8,450 nucleotides of DNA, from positions 1 to 8,450 of the forward strand of contig CAMFLN010000095.1 in the NCBI GenBank assembly GCA_945957305.1, written 5' to 3'. The DNA comes from an uncultured Planctomycetaceae bacterium (GTDB taxonomy: Bacteria > Planctomycetota > Planctomycetia > Pirellulales > JACPPG01). Both the position numbers and the translations under genes were made by a program. Below the pieces are notes generated by a model. That model was not told where the DNA came from. It did no database searches and saw only the letters and a list, made by a program, of their open reading frames with translations. Shown here piece after piece: positions 1 through 7,096 of the stretch; within the stretch, counting starts at the first letter, position 1; each line of letters starts with the position of its first letter.

Positions 1-124
1 CCCCGGGCCTGTGCGCTGTTGGAGCCGCGGCTGCCTCGCGTTCCGTCGGCGTCGCCCCTCGAGCTTGCGGCGCAATGCCAGCAAGCGCAACAGCGAACAA
101 CAACAAACGAGGCATTCGCATCAT
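1..124 (-). CDS. Secreted protein with signal peptide (N-terminal part, runs off the left edge)
   Basis: On the minus strand an ATG at 124 (alternatives at 121 and 115, same frame) opens a frame with no stop up to the window edge, 41 codons. The peptide begins MMRMPRLLLFAVALAGIAPQ and continues ARGATPTERE. This is a textbook Sec signal peptide: two arginines in the n-region, an uninterrupted hydrophobic core (LLLFAVALAGIA, residues about 7-18) and an Ala/Gly-rich c-region with possible cleavage after A21 or A24. An Ala/Pro-rich, probably flexible stretch follows. The mature protein lies outside the window, so no function can be given. No clear Shine-Dalgarno sequence precedes any of the three ATGs, which is common in planctomycetes. 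The overlapping plus-strand frame open from position 1 to 387 gives a low-complexity, Arg/Cys-rich peptide and is judged a shadow. The gene is divergent from PPK2, with a shared upstream region of about 375 bases. Confidence 0.6.
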   Translation of the reverse strand, partial: MMRMPRLLLFAVALAGIAPQARGATPTEREAAAAPTAHRPG

Positions 125-499
125 GGCGAGATCAATGGGCGGGATATGCGGCGGGAACGTTGCCCCGGCTGCAAGCTCGGGCGAAGTTGCGCACTGATTC
201 GCAAGCCAGTCGCAAGGTTGCCTCGCCAGCCCTTTCCGGGGCATCGCACTCGCCCCTCAGCCTAAACAATCCCCGGCCACCGATCAACTTCCGGTCATGC
301 GTTTGTTGCCGGAGAAAACGGTGTGGCAAGAGGCAACGGCATTTATTTCCGCGGAATATGGCCTCCGTTCGCGTGAGGCATAATTGATTGAAGCCGCCTC
401 GCCGGGGCGTTACTGTGAAAGTCCATGGCTGAAAGGTCAATTTGTACCCACGCGCTGGGACCGCAATGGCAATCGCATTACGCGAGAGGAAGCTCCCCC
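125..499. other. Divergent intergenic region between the secreted-protein gene and PPK2
   Basis: This stretch of about 375 bases holds no convincing gene. Open frames exist on both strands but encode Arg/Pro/Cys-rich peptides without recognisable domains. It must carry promoters for both divergent genes. The best -10-like hexamer for the plus strand is CATAAT at 379-384, but nothing near consensus lies at the expected -35 position, so I do not call a promoter. A short inverted repeat (GTTGCC at 305-310, GGCAAC at 332-337) lies upstream of it; six base pairs with a 21-base loop is weak. Confidence 0.4.
484..490 (+). promoter_or_regulatory. Ribosome binding site that decides the PPK2 start
   Basis: GAGAGGA lies nine bases upstream of the ATG at 500. 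The frame also has an ATG at 425, but that one has no purine-rich site before it and would add 25 residues with no resemblance to PPK2. The site favours initiation at 500. Confidence 0.6.
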
Positions 500-1570
500 A
501 TGAATGAATCGGAAACTGAACGAAGCGCTCCCTCTGTAGCGTCAGGCGCCGCGCCGACCAAAGGTGATCGTGCCGCTCAATCGCCTCGCGTGGCATCGCC
601 GGCGGCGATCTTGCCTGAACGCGCCCAGTTCGAGGCCAGTTGGGAAAGCCCGTCGGGCTTGGGCGAAGCGCTGTTCGACGAGCGAGAGCTGAAGCAACCG
701 CCAGAACGCAACGGCGACGGCGGTTTGTATCTGACGGAAGAGCAACTTTCCGACCTGCATTCAACGCGAGATTTCATTCGTCTGCTGCGGTCGAAGAACC
801 TGGACGTCGGCAAGATCAAGACAGCCGTCGAATATGAGTACGAATTGGAGTCATTGCAGATCGAACTGGTGAAGGTTCAGCGCTGGGTGCAGGAAACGGG
901 CCGCCGGTTGGCCATTCTGTTCGAGGGACGCGACGCGGCCGGCAAAGGGGGCACGATTCGCCGTTTCATCGAGCATTTGAATCCCCGCGCCATGCGCGTC
1001 GTCGCGCTGCCGGCTCCCACCGAAGAGGAGCGGGGCCAATGGTACTTTCAGCGCTACATGCGGCAGCTGCCGAATCGTGGCGAGATCGTGTTCTTCGATC
1101 GCAGCTGGTACAACCGCGCCGTGGTCGAGCCGGTCAATGGCTTCTGCACGCGCGAGGAATACGAGCGCTACATGCAGCAGGTGCCGGAATTCGAGCACAT
1201 GCTGGTCGAAGATGGCATTGTGCTGGTGAAATTCTGGTTCTCGATCGGCAAGGATATCCAGAGCGCACGCTTCGACTCGCGCCGGCGCAATCCGCTGAAA
1301 CAATGGAAGCTGAGCCCGCTGGATGCCCGGGCGCAAGATTTGTGGGACGCCTACACCAAGTACAAGGAAATCATGTTCAGCCGCACGCACACCAGCTACA
1401 GCCCCTGGATTATCGTGCAGGCAAACAATAAGCGCCGCGCACGGCTGGAGAGCATGCGCTACGTGCTATCGCTGTTGACGTACGACGGCAAGGACGAGGC
1501 GCGCGTCGGCTTGATTCCGGACCCCAACGTCGTGATGCGCTTCCATCGTGGATCGATCAAGACGGACTAA
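500..1570 (+). CDS. ppk2: Polyphosphate kinase 2 (PPK2 family)
   Basis: PPK2 enzymes transfer phosphate between inorganic polyphosphate and nucleotides, usually making GTP/ATP from GDP/ADP or, in some classes, phosphorylating NMPs; they are cytoplasmic. The 356-residue product has all the family hallmarks. Walker A is FEGRDAAGKGG (G143 to K149), Walker B is FFDRSWYNR (D200), and the basic lid motif RRRNPLKQWKLSPLD begins at R261. Family blocks such as RGQWYFQRYMRQLPNRGEIV and YSPWIIVQANNK are also present. The start at 500 follows a good ribosome binding site. The first 70-80 residues are Ser/Pro/Glu-rich and probably disordered. They lie before the conserved region (LYLTEEQLSDLHS) and make the protein somewhat longer than the roughly 300 residues usual for single-domain members. 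The polyphosphate-dependent kinase assignment is firm; the substrate class (GDP/ADP versus AMP) is not. It stands alone, with no ppk1, exopolyphosphatase or transporter beside it. An ATG at 425 is a possible but less likely start. Confidence 0.93.
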   Translation: MNESETERSAPSVASGAAPTKGDRAAQSPRVASPAAILPERAQFEASWESPSGLGEALFDERELKQPPERNGDGGLYLTEEQLSDLHSTRDFIRLLRSKNLDVGKIKTAVEYEYELESLQIELVKVQRWVQETGRRLAILFEGRDAAGKGGTIRRFIEHLNPRAMRVVALPAPTEEERGQWYFQRYMRQLPNRGEIVFFDRSWYNRAVVEPVNGFCTREEYERYMQQVPEFEHMLVEDGIVLVKFWFSIGKDIQSARFDSRRRNPLKQWKLSPLDARAQDLWDAYTKYKEIMFSRTHTSYSPWIIVQANNKRRARLESMRYVLSLLTYDGKDEARVGLIPDPNVVMRFHRGSIKTD

Positions 1571-1635
1571 GGCTCCGCTGATCGGCGCTTGTTTGATCGC
1601 TAAGCCGCGCTGGCGCCGAGGAGACGTGCAGCGAG

Positions 1636-1673
1636 AGAGCGGCCGGGATCCCACTCGACCGCGCGGCCCCTCT
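1636..1673 (+). terminator. Possible terminator hairpin after PPK2
   Basis: An inverted repeat lies 65 bases after the PPK2 stop: AGAG-C-GGCCG at 1636-1645 pairs with CGGCC-C-CTCT at 1664-1673, nine pairs with one C:C mismatch and an 18-base loop. No T-tract follows, so it is not a classical intrinsic terminator and may be incidental. The rest of the 278-base gap up to the next gene shows no gene and no clear promoter. Confidence 0.3.
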
Positions 1674-1848
1674 GAGGAAGGTCCTCCGCTCCCCCACGGT
1701 CAGCTTTGCCCGCGGCTCATTTCGTCGAAAACGTTGACGCATACGGCTGTTGCGGCTAGATTCGACGCGACTCTGCGTCATCTTCTTGCCTCGGAGTGAC
1801 GGGGACCCGAGGCCCTGCCGATTGGAACCTCTTTTGACGAGGCAGCCT

Positions 1849-4581
1849 GTGTCTATTTGGGGGAGCCGTCACGAGGCGCGCGCAGCATTGCGCGCCCGTC
1901 GTGGAAAATCACCAGCGCACAAGCAGCGTTCAACGAATCTGCTGAAGTCACGCGTCCCTCACTTCGAAGGGCTAGAAAATCGCTGGCTTCTTGCCGCCGC
2001 GGCGCTCGGCAGTGAATACCAGGTTAACACCACCGTCGCCGGGGACCAGCGGCTGGTTGCTGTCGGCTCCAATCCGCATGCCGCGCAAGTCGTGATGGCC
2101 TGGGCCAGTGCGAGCGAAGACGGTAGCGGTGACGGCATCTATGCCCAACGCTACGACTTGTACGGCACAGCGATCGGTGCGCCGTTTCGCGTCAATACAA
2201 CCACCAGCGGCAATCAAACGGCGCCGGCCGTCGCCATGGATTCGCTGGGCGATTTCGTGATTGTCTGGCAATCGGCCAATCAAGACGGCAGCGGCGATGG
2301 TATTTACGGTCGCCGCTATGGCTATGATGCCACGGCGCTGGCCGGCGAGTTTCGCGTCAACTCGACGACCACCGGCAACCAGCAAGCGCCGGCGATCGCC
2401 ATGAACGACACCGGCGCGTTTGCCGTGGCCTTTCAAAGTGCCAGCCGTGATTCCAGCGGCAACGCCGTGGTGGCCCGCGTCTTTAACTCCAGCGGCACGG
2501 CCGTGGCCAACGACTTTCAGGTCAATCAATTCACCTCCGGCAATCAGCAAGCCCCGGCGATTGCGATGGCGGCGTCGGGCCAATTTATCGTCACTTGGCA
2601 AAGCGCCGCGCAAGATGGCAACGGCGACACCGTGGTGGCGCGCCGCTACGGCAGCACCGGCACCGCGCTGGCGAACGAATTTATCGTCAATCAAACGACC
2701 GCGGGAAACCAAAACGCCCCCTCGATCGCCGCCAACGCCGACGGATCCTTCATCATCGCCTGGCAAAGCGCCCTGCAGGACGGCAACAGCGATGCCGTCG
2801 TCGCACGCCGCTACAGCAGCGCGGGCGCGGCGCTGGCAGGTGAATTCTTAGTCAATCAGTTCACCACCGGCAGCCAGGCCGCTCCCAGCGTGACCTCGGC
2901 CGCGGCTGGTTTTGTCATCGCCTGGCAGAGTGCTGGTCAAGACGGCAACAGCGATGCGGTCGTGGCGCGGCAGTATGCCACCAGCGGCACCGCGCAGGGC
3001 AACGAGTTTGTGGTTAATACGTTTACCACTGGCGCGCAGAACAACCCCTCTATTGCCATGGAAGATGACGGCGATTTTGTCGTCGCGTGGCAAAGCGCCG
3101 GTCAAGAAACGGGTGGAGGCACCAGCCTGGGCGTGTATGCCCGCCGCTACAGCGCCGCCAACGATGCGCCAGTGCTACGGCAAGTTTCGAACCAGATTGC
3201 CGACCTGGGCGGAACGCTCTCCTTCACGGCCGCGGCCGATGACGAAGATCGAGCCATCGACACGATTACCTACAGCCTGGCGCCGGGCGCACCTGCCGGA
3301 GCTGCGATCGATCCCGTTACGGGAGTGTTCACCTGGTCGACAGCCACGGGCGTAACGGCCGGGCGCTATTTCGTCACTGTTCAGGCGCAGGATCTTGCCG
3401 GTTTGGTCGATCAAAAAACCGTCGCCATGACGGTCTTCGCTCCCGGCGAGCGCTCGGTGCTCGATAATTACGTCAACACGCTCGACGGCAACTACAAGTG
3501 GGATATTCGCGGCCGCACCATCGGCGACGGGTACATCAAGTACGATGTCCTGCTCACCTCGGGAATGTGGCGCACGACGGCCGACGTCAATAAGCCCCTC
3601 TGGCAGCATTGGCTCGAGATCTACGTTCCCAACGAGATCACGCAGAGCAAGGCACTCTTGTTTATCGACGGAGGAGATATCAGTTCTACTCCGCCAACTT
3701 CGTCCTCGATCGATTCCTACGCTGGACCGGCGGCAGCCGCGACTGGCACGGTGTTCATCGACCTGCTGGGGGTACCCAACGAACCTTTGCAATTCACCGG
3801 CGAATCGTTCACCCGGACCGAAGATTCGATCATTGCCCATTCCTGGAACCGTTACCTGGCGACCGGCGATCCGACTTGGATTGCCAATCTGCCCATGACG
3901 CGCGCCGCAGTTCGGGCCATGGATGCGGTCATGGACTTCATCGGTTCACCGGTCGGTGGCAATTTTAATATCGATTCTTTCATCGTCACCGGCGGCTCGA
4001 AACGGGGTTGGACCACCTGGCTGTCCGCGGCCGTCGATCCGCGCGTGAGCGAAATCGTGCCGATCGTCAGCGACTTGCTGAACATGCAAGAGAGCTTCGT
4101 GCACCATTATGCCTACTACAACGGCACATTTTCGGCTGCCGTGCAGGACTATGTGAACGAAGGGGTGCTGAACGTCAACAATTTCGGCACCGATGGCATC
4201 GATTCACTACTGTCCATCGCCGACCCTTATACGTATCTCGATCGTTTGACCCTGCCGAAGTACCTGGTCAACGTGGGCAACGACGAGTTCTTCGTGCCGG
4301 ACTCGTGGCAGTTTTACTACGACCAACTACCAGGTCCCAAGTCGATCCGTTACCTGGCCAATTCCAGTCACGGCATCTCGGATCAGAATTACTACCAGGA
4401 CATCCTCCTGTCCTACGTGAACTTGATCAATGGCGCGTCGCTGCCGGACTACAGTTTCCATCAACTGGCCGATGGCACGATCGAGTTGTCGACCAGCGAA
4501 AAGATCGTCGACGCGAAGCTGTGGAAGGCCACGAATACCACGGCTCGCGACTTCCGCTGGACTACACTTCGACGCCGCTGA
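1849..4581 (+). CDS. Giant planctomycete surface protein, 5' part: LEPR-XLL motif, seven repeats, cadherin-like domain, PhoPQ-related (PqaA-type) hydrolase; frameshifted near its end
   Basis: The GTG at 1849 is chosen because GAGG (1839-1842) lies six bases upstream and the Arg/Lys-rich leader leads straight into the LEPR-XLL-like motif FEGLENRWLLAA (residues 39-50). A TTG at 1750 extends the frame but has no ribosome site. Seven repeats of about 55 residues occupy residues 57-439. A cadherin/He_PIG-like domain follows (about 440-534), with DPVTGVFTWS and a YFVTVQAQD strand. From about residue 535 the sequence is a PhoPQ-activated pathogenicity-related domain, an alpha/beta-hydrolase-like family. 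It shows LWQHWLEIYVPNE, FIDGG, RTEDSIIAHSWNRYL, MTRAAVRAMDAV and the nucleophile elbow GGSKRGW (S717), with likely acid D812 (NDEFF) and H841 (SSHG). The three triad residues are inferred from fold order. After DFR (residue 903) the frame departs from family sequence and reaches TGA at 4579-4581, while the expected continuation LDYTSTPL is in another frame. Export and surface location are inferred from the N-terminal motif and the modules. Substrate is unknown. Confidence 0.88.
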   Translation: MSIWGSRHEARAALRARRGKSPAHKQRSTNLLKSRVPHFEGLENRWLLAAAALGSEYQVNTTVAGDQRLVAVGSNPHAAQVVMAWASASEDGSGDGIYAQRYDLYGTAIGAPFRVNTTTSGNQTAPAVAMDSLGDFVIVWQSANQDGSGDGIYGRRYGYDATALAGEFRVNSTTTGNQQAPAIAMNDTGAFAVAFQSASRDSSGNAVVARVFNSSGTAVANDFQVNQFTSGNQQAPAIAMAASGQFIVTWQSAAQDGNGDTVVARRYGSTGTALANEFIVNQTTAGNQNAPSIAANADGSFIIAWQSALQDGNSDAVVARRYSSAGAALAGEFLVNQFTTGSQAAPSVTSAAAGFVIAWQSAGQDGNSDAVVARQYATSGTAQGNEFVVNTFTTGAQNNPSIAMEDDGDFVVAWQSAGQETGGGTSLGVYARRYSAANDAPVLRQVSNQIADLGGTLSFTAAADDEDRAIDTITYSLAPGAPAGAAIDPVTGVFTWSTATGVTAGRYFVTVQAQDLAGLVDQKTVAMTVFAPGERSVLDNYVNTLDGNYKWDIRGRTIGDGYIKYDVLLTSGMWRTTADVNKPLWQHWLEIYVPNEITQSKALLFIDGGDISSTPPTSSSIDSYAGPAAAATGTVFIDLLGVPNEPLQFTGESFTRTEDSIIAHSWNRYLATGDPTWIANLPMTRAAVRAMDAVMDFIGSPVGGNFNIDSFIVTGGSKRGWTTWLSAAVDPRVSEIVPIVSDLLNMQESFVHHYAYYNGTFSAAVQDYVNEGVLNVNNFGTDGIDSLLSIADPYTYLDRLTLPKYLVNVGNDEFFVPDSWQFYYDQLPGPKSIRYLANSSHGISDQNYYQDILLSYVNLINGASLPDYSFHQLADGTIELSTSEKIVDAKLWKATNTTARDFRWTTLRRR
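2017..3165 (+). repeat. Seven tandem repeats of about 165 bp encoding a probable beta-propeller
   Basis: Repeat units start at 2017, 2185, 2350, 2515, 2680, 2845 and 3007, with lengths of 168, 165, 165, 165, 165, 162 and 159 bases. Each encodes a version of F-x-V-N-x-x-T-x-G-N-Q-x-x-P-x-I-A-M, then G-x-F-V-I-x-W-Q-S-A-x-Q-D-G-x-G-D, then V-V-A-R-R-Y and a short Gly/Thr/Ala linker. The first unit is the most divergent (EYQVNTTVAGDQ); units 3 to 6 are closest to one another. The pattern is familiar from large bacterial secreted proteins. Exactly seven four-stranded units would suit a seven-bladed propeller; that fold is inference from repeat number and length. Confidence 0.85.
4551..4560 (+). 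other. Frameshift site: one base missing inside the hydrolase domain
   Basis: Upstream, the frame gives ...TTARDFR with CGC at 4555-4557. Downstream, family-like sequence resumes as L-D-Y-T-S-T-P-L, with CTG at 4557-4559. C4557 is therefore needed twice, so one base (most simply a C in CTTCCGC(C)TGG) is missing. The two frames together reconstruct an uninterrupted domain. No X-XXY-YYZ slippery heptamer or A/T-rich slip site is present, which argues against programmed -1 frameshifting. It is either a real one-base deletion or a sequencing/assembly error. Confidence 0.85.
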
Positions 4582-7067
4582 CGGACCAGGGGGGCGGAGT
4601 GCTGCGCGGCAACGTGCCGACGCCCCCGCAAGGCTGGACCGCGTATTTCATTGAAGTCACGCTGGAAGACGAAAACGCCATCCAGTTCAAGGTCAGCAGC
4701 GGCATTTACCTCAAAGGGCCGCCGACCAACGTCCAACCGACGATGGCGCCGTACGACGATGTGGTGGTCAACGAAGGCTCGCCGCTGGTCATTCCCAAGC
4801 ATGGCGCCGATGCGGACGCGAACCAGACGCTGACGTACAGTCTTGATCCCGCGACGCCGCCGCAAATCACGATCAACCCCACGACGGGCGTCATTTCCGG
4901 CTTATGGAACGACCAGGTCGCCACGGCGATTTCCGTCATCGTCACGGCCTGGGATAATGGCACGCCGAGTTTGCCGGCGCGCGACACGTTCCTCGTCCGC
5001 GTCGTGAACGTCGCTCCCACCGCCTCGGTGACGGGCTCGTCTTCCGGCACGCCCGGCCAGGCACAAAACTTCACGCTGCTAGCCAGCGACCCCTCGTCGG
5101 TCGATCAAGCGGCGGGCTTCACCTTCAAGATCGACTGGGACGGCGACGGCAACGTTGATCAGACCGTCTCCGGCGCCAGCGGAACTATTGTTCCGCACAC
5201 GTTCGCTGCTGGGGGTACGTACAACGTGCGTGTCACCGCCACCGACAAAGATGGCGGCGTTAGCACCGTGAGCACGCTGGCTGTCATCCAGAACTCGGCC
5301 CCTGTCGATCCGCAAAATCAGCAACCCATTGCACTGACTCAGGGAGATACCCTGAATCTGGCAGCGCTGGGTTGGACCGACCCAGAAAACGATCCGCTCA
5401 ATTACGCGTGGGATGTAGACGGCGATGGCCAATATGACAATGCGACCGGAACGAGCGCGAGCCTGTCGTGGAACAGTCTCTTGGCGCTCGGTTTGAGCAT
5501 TCCCTACTCGGGACAGGTTCGCCTGCGCGTCGATGATGGTCATGGCGGCGTCACGATCTCGGCGCCAATCCCTTTTTCAATCGCCAATGCCGCTCCGACT
5601 TCGGATGCGGGCGGGCCCTACGTGATCAACGAAGGCGGGAATCTCAGCCTGCAAGGCGTCGGCACTGACGCAGGCGGTGCTTCCGACCCTTTGACATATA
5701 GCTGGGATCTCAACGGCGATCTGACGTTTGATGACGCGACGGGCGCCAATCCCACGCTGACTTGGGCGCAGCTGTCGGCGCTGGGCATTACCAATGGCCC
5801 CGCCAGCTACGACGTGAGGTTGCGAGTCAGTGACAGCCATGGCGCCGTGACCGACTCGACCGTAGTCGCGTTCACCGTGAACAACGTGAATCCGACTCTC
5901 AACGTCGTGGGCCCCACGACAGCCCTCCGCGGTGAAGCAACGACTTACACCCTGGCCGCCCTCGACGCCGCCGTAGAAGACCAGAATGCCGGTTTCACCT
6001 ACACCATCGACTGGGGCGATGGCACGCCCATCACGCAAGCCACGGGGTTGACCGGCTATGCGGCCATCCACGCGTTTAACGTCGCCGGCAACCTGACTGT
6101 GACGGTCACAGCCGCGGACAAAGACGGCGGCGTAAGTGCTCCCTTCACGACCCAGGTTCATGTCGATGCAGTACAGTTGCGCCCCAATGCGCAAAATCCC
6201 GCTATGACAGACCTTGTCTGGGGAGGCACGGCGGGCAACGACCAGGTCGTCTTCGAGCAGAGGCCCGGCACGACGATTCGCGTGCGTGAAGTGGCCCTCA
6301 ACGGTGCGGCCGTCAGCAACACCCAGGATTTTTCCGGCGTCACCGGCCGCGTCATTGCCTACGGCAATCCAGGCAATGACATTCTCGATGCGCGCGGGCT
6401 GTTGACAACACAGGCCACGCTCAACGGCAACGCCGACAATAACACACTGTACGGTGGCCCGGCCGGCGACATCCTCATCGGCGGCTCAAACGGCGGAGAA
6501 GGCAAGCAGGGCAACAACGTGATCATCGCCGGTAACGGCGACAACACGATTTACGGCAACGACGTCACCGGAGCCGAAGGAGCCACGGGGGGCAATAACT
6601 TGATCGTCGGCGGCTCGGGCCATGATACGATTTACGGTTCGTTCGCCACGATCCACAAGAAGGATGGCTCGCCCTCGACTGGCGGCGAAGGGGGCCAGAA
6701 TTTGATTATCGGCGGCGGCGGGGATGACGTGATCTACGCCTCGCAAGCAGCCGACGGTGCCGAAGGGGGACACGGCAGCATTCTCATCGGCGGCACCACG
6801 ACCCTAGGTCAGGCAGCTTTGCAAGCCGTTCTCGCCGAATGGACCTCGTCCGATACCTTGGCGTTAAAGCTGGCCCGCATTCAGGGAACGCAAAGCGGCG
6901 GCCTCAATGGCGGCAGCTATCTGCAACCGGGCGTAACGGTCGTCGACGATGGCTCGGCCGACCACATCTTTGGAGATTCTAAAGGCAAGCCGAATTGGGT
7001 CATCTCTTCGGCCCTGCAGGACCAGGTCGACCGCACGAAAGACGGCGACACGTTGACCGACTTGTAG
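4557..7067 (+). CDS. Giant surface protein, 3' part in the shifted frame: end of PqaA domain, cadherin-like domain, four PKD-like domains, RTX-like C-terminus
   Basis: This is the continuation of the gene starting at 1849. The frame is open from about 4008, but only the part from 4557 reads as real protein. It completes the hydrolase domain (LDYTSTPLTDQGGGVLRGNV, then GWTAYFIEVTLEDEN). A second cadherin/He_PIG-like domain follows (about 4737-5013, NPTTGVISGLW and VIVTAWDNG), then four PKD-like domains (about 5014-6168). The C-terminal third is Gly/Asp/Asn-rich and RTX-like (about 6213-6795), and the protein ends with GDTLTDL and TAG at 7065-7067. With one base restored, the whole gene encodes about 1,739 residues. 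PKD and cadherin modules usually act as spacers or carbohydrate/protein-binding elements on exported proteins, and RTX repeats bind calcium outside the cell, so this part probably positions the hydrolase domain at the cell surface. No LPXTG or other C-terminal sorting signal is visible. As an independent gene it would lack any export signal, so separate translation is unlikely to be useful. Confidence 0.85.
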   Translation: MDYTSTPLTDQGGGVLRGNVPTPPQGWTAYFIEVTLEDENAIQFKVSSGIYLKGPPTNVQPTMAPYDDVVVNEGSPLVIPKHGADADANQTLTYSLDPATPPQITINPTTGVISGLWNDQVATAISVIVTAWDNGTPSLPARDTFLVRVVNVAPTASVTGSSSGTPGQAQNFTLLASDPSSVDQAAGFTFKIDWDGDGNVDQTVSGASGTIVPHTFAAGGTYNVRVTATDKDGGVSTVSTLAVIQNSAPVDPQNQQPIALTQGDTLNLAALGWTDPENDPLNYAWDVDGDGQYDNATGTSASLSWNSLLALGLSIPYSGQVRLRVDDGHGGVTISAPIPFSIANAAPTSDAGGPYVINEGGNLSLQGVGTDAGGASDPLTYSWDLNGDLTFDDATGANPTLTWAQLSALGITNGPASYDVRLRVSDSHGAVTDSTVVAFTVNNVNPTLNVVGPTTALRGEATTYTLAALDAAVEDQNAGFTYTIDWGDGTPITQATGLTGYAAIHAFNVAGNLTVTVTAADKDGGVSAPFTTQVHVDAVQLRPNAQNPAMTDLVWGGTAGNDQVVFEQRPGTTIRVREVALNGAAVSNTQDFSGVTGRVIAYGNPGNDILDARGLLTTQATLNGNADNNTLYGGPAGDILIGGSNGGEGKQGNNVIIAGNGDNTIYGNDVTGAEGATGGNNLIVGGSGHDTIYGSFATIHKKDGSPSTGGEGGQNLIIGGGGDDVIYASQAADGAEGGHGSILIGGTTTLGQAALQAVLAEWTSSDTLALKLARIQGTQSGGLNGGSYLQPGVTVVDDGSADHIFGDSKGKPNWVISSALQDQVDRTKDGDTLTDL
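5014..6168 (+). repeat. Four consecutive PKD-like domains
   Basis: Domain boundaries fall at about 5014, 5295, 5592 and 5892, close to 90-100 residues each. Domains 1 and 4 are near-classical PKD, with a DW-D/G-DG motif (KIDWDGDGNVDQ; TIDWGDGTP) and closing strands YNVRVTATDKDGG and LTVTVTAADKDGG. Domains 2 and 3 are a sister type with YAWDVDGDGQYDNATG and YSWDLNGDLTFDDATG, followed by LSWNSLLALG/LTWAQLSALG and VRLRV-D/S-D-S/G-HG. The order A-B-B-A suggests duplication. Asp-rich D-x-D-G-D-G segments could bind calcium. Confidence 0.75.
6213..6795 (+). repeat. RTX-like Gly/Asp/Asn-rich repeats
   Basis: Degenerate haemolysin-type calcium-binding motifs recur: GTAGNDQVV, GNPGNDILDA, NADNNTLYGG, PAGDILIGG, then three longer units with N-x-(I/L)-I-x-G-x-G-x-(D/N)-x-I-Y followed by Glu/Gly-rich spacers (for example GNNLIVGGSGHDTIYGS and QNLIIGGGGDDVIYAS). 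Canonical nonapeptides are broken up by inserts, so the parallel beta-roll, if formed, would be irregular. The call rests on the recurring G-x-G-(N/D)-D-x-(L/I) pattern. Confidence 0.7.
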
Positions 7068-7096
7068 GCACATTCGCTACAAACCGCGGCGACGGT

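Noticed and set aside
1..387. Plus-strand frame open from the window start to about 387
   Set aside because: It becomes an Arg/Cys/Pro-rich peptide with no domain, and it overlaps a minus-strand frame with a clear signal peptide in its first third.
425..499. ATG at 425 as the PPK2 start
   Set aside because: No ribosome site precedes it and the 25 extra residues look like translated leader; the ATG at 500 has GAGAGGA nine bases upstream.
1750..1848. TTG at 1750 as the start of the giant surface protein
   Set aside because: It has no ribosome site, and the added residues give no signal peptide and are not typical of LEPR-XLL leaders. The GTG at 1849 is better placed, though the start remains less certain than others here.
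1972..2766. Long minus-strand frame opposite the propeller repeats
   Set aside because: Its repeats mirror the plus-strand repeats; it is a shadow produced by the GC-rich periodic sequence.
2017..3165. CRISPR-like array or DNA-level satellite
   Set aside because: The period of about 165 bp preserves a single reading frame with protein-level conservation, so the repeats are coding.
4008..4556. Upstream part of the 4008-7067 frame as coding sequence
   Set aside because: It overlaps the PqaA domain read in the other frame and gives Arg-rich shadow sequence until the frameshift point.
4540..4581. Programmed -1 ribosomal frameshift joining the two halves of the surface protein
   Set aside because: No slippery heptamer at the shift point and re-pairing of CGC/TGG one base back is poor; a missing C explains it more simply.
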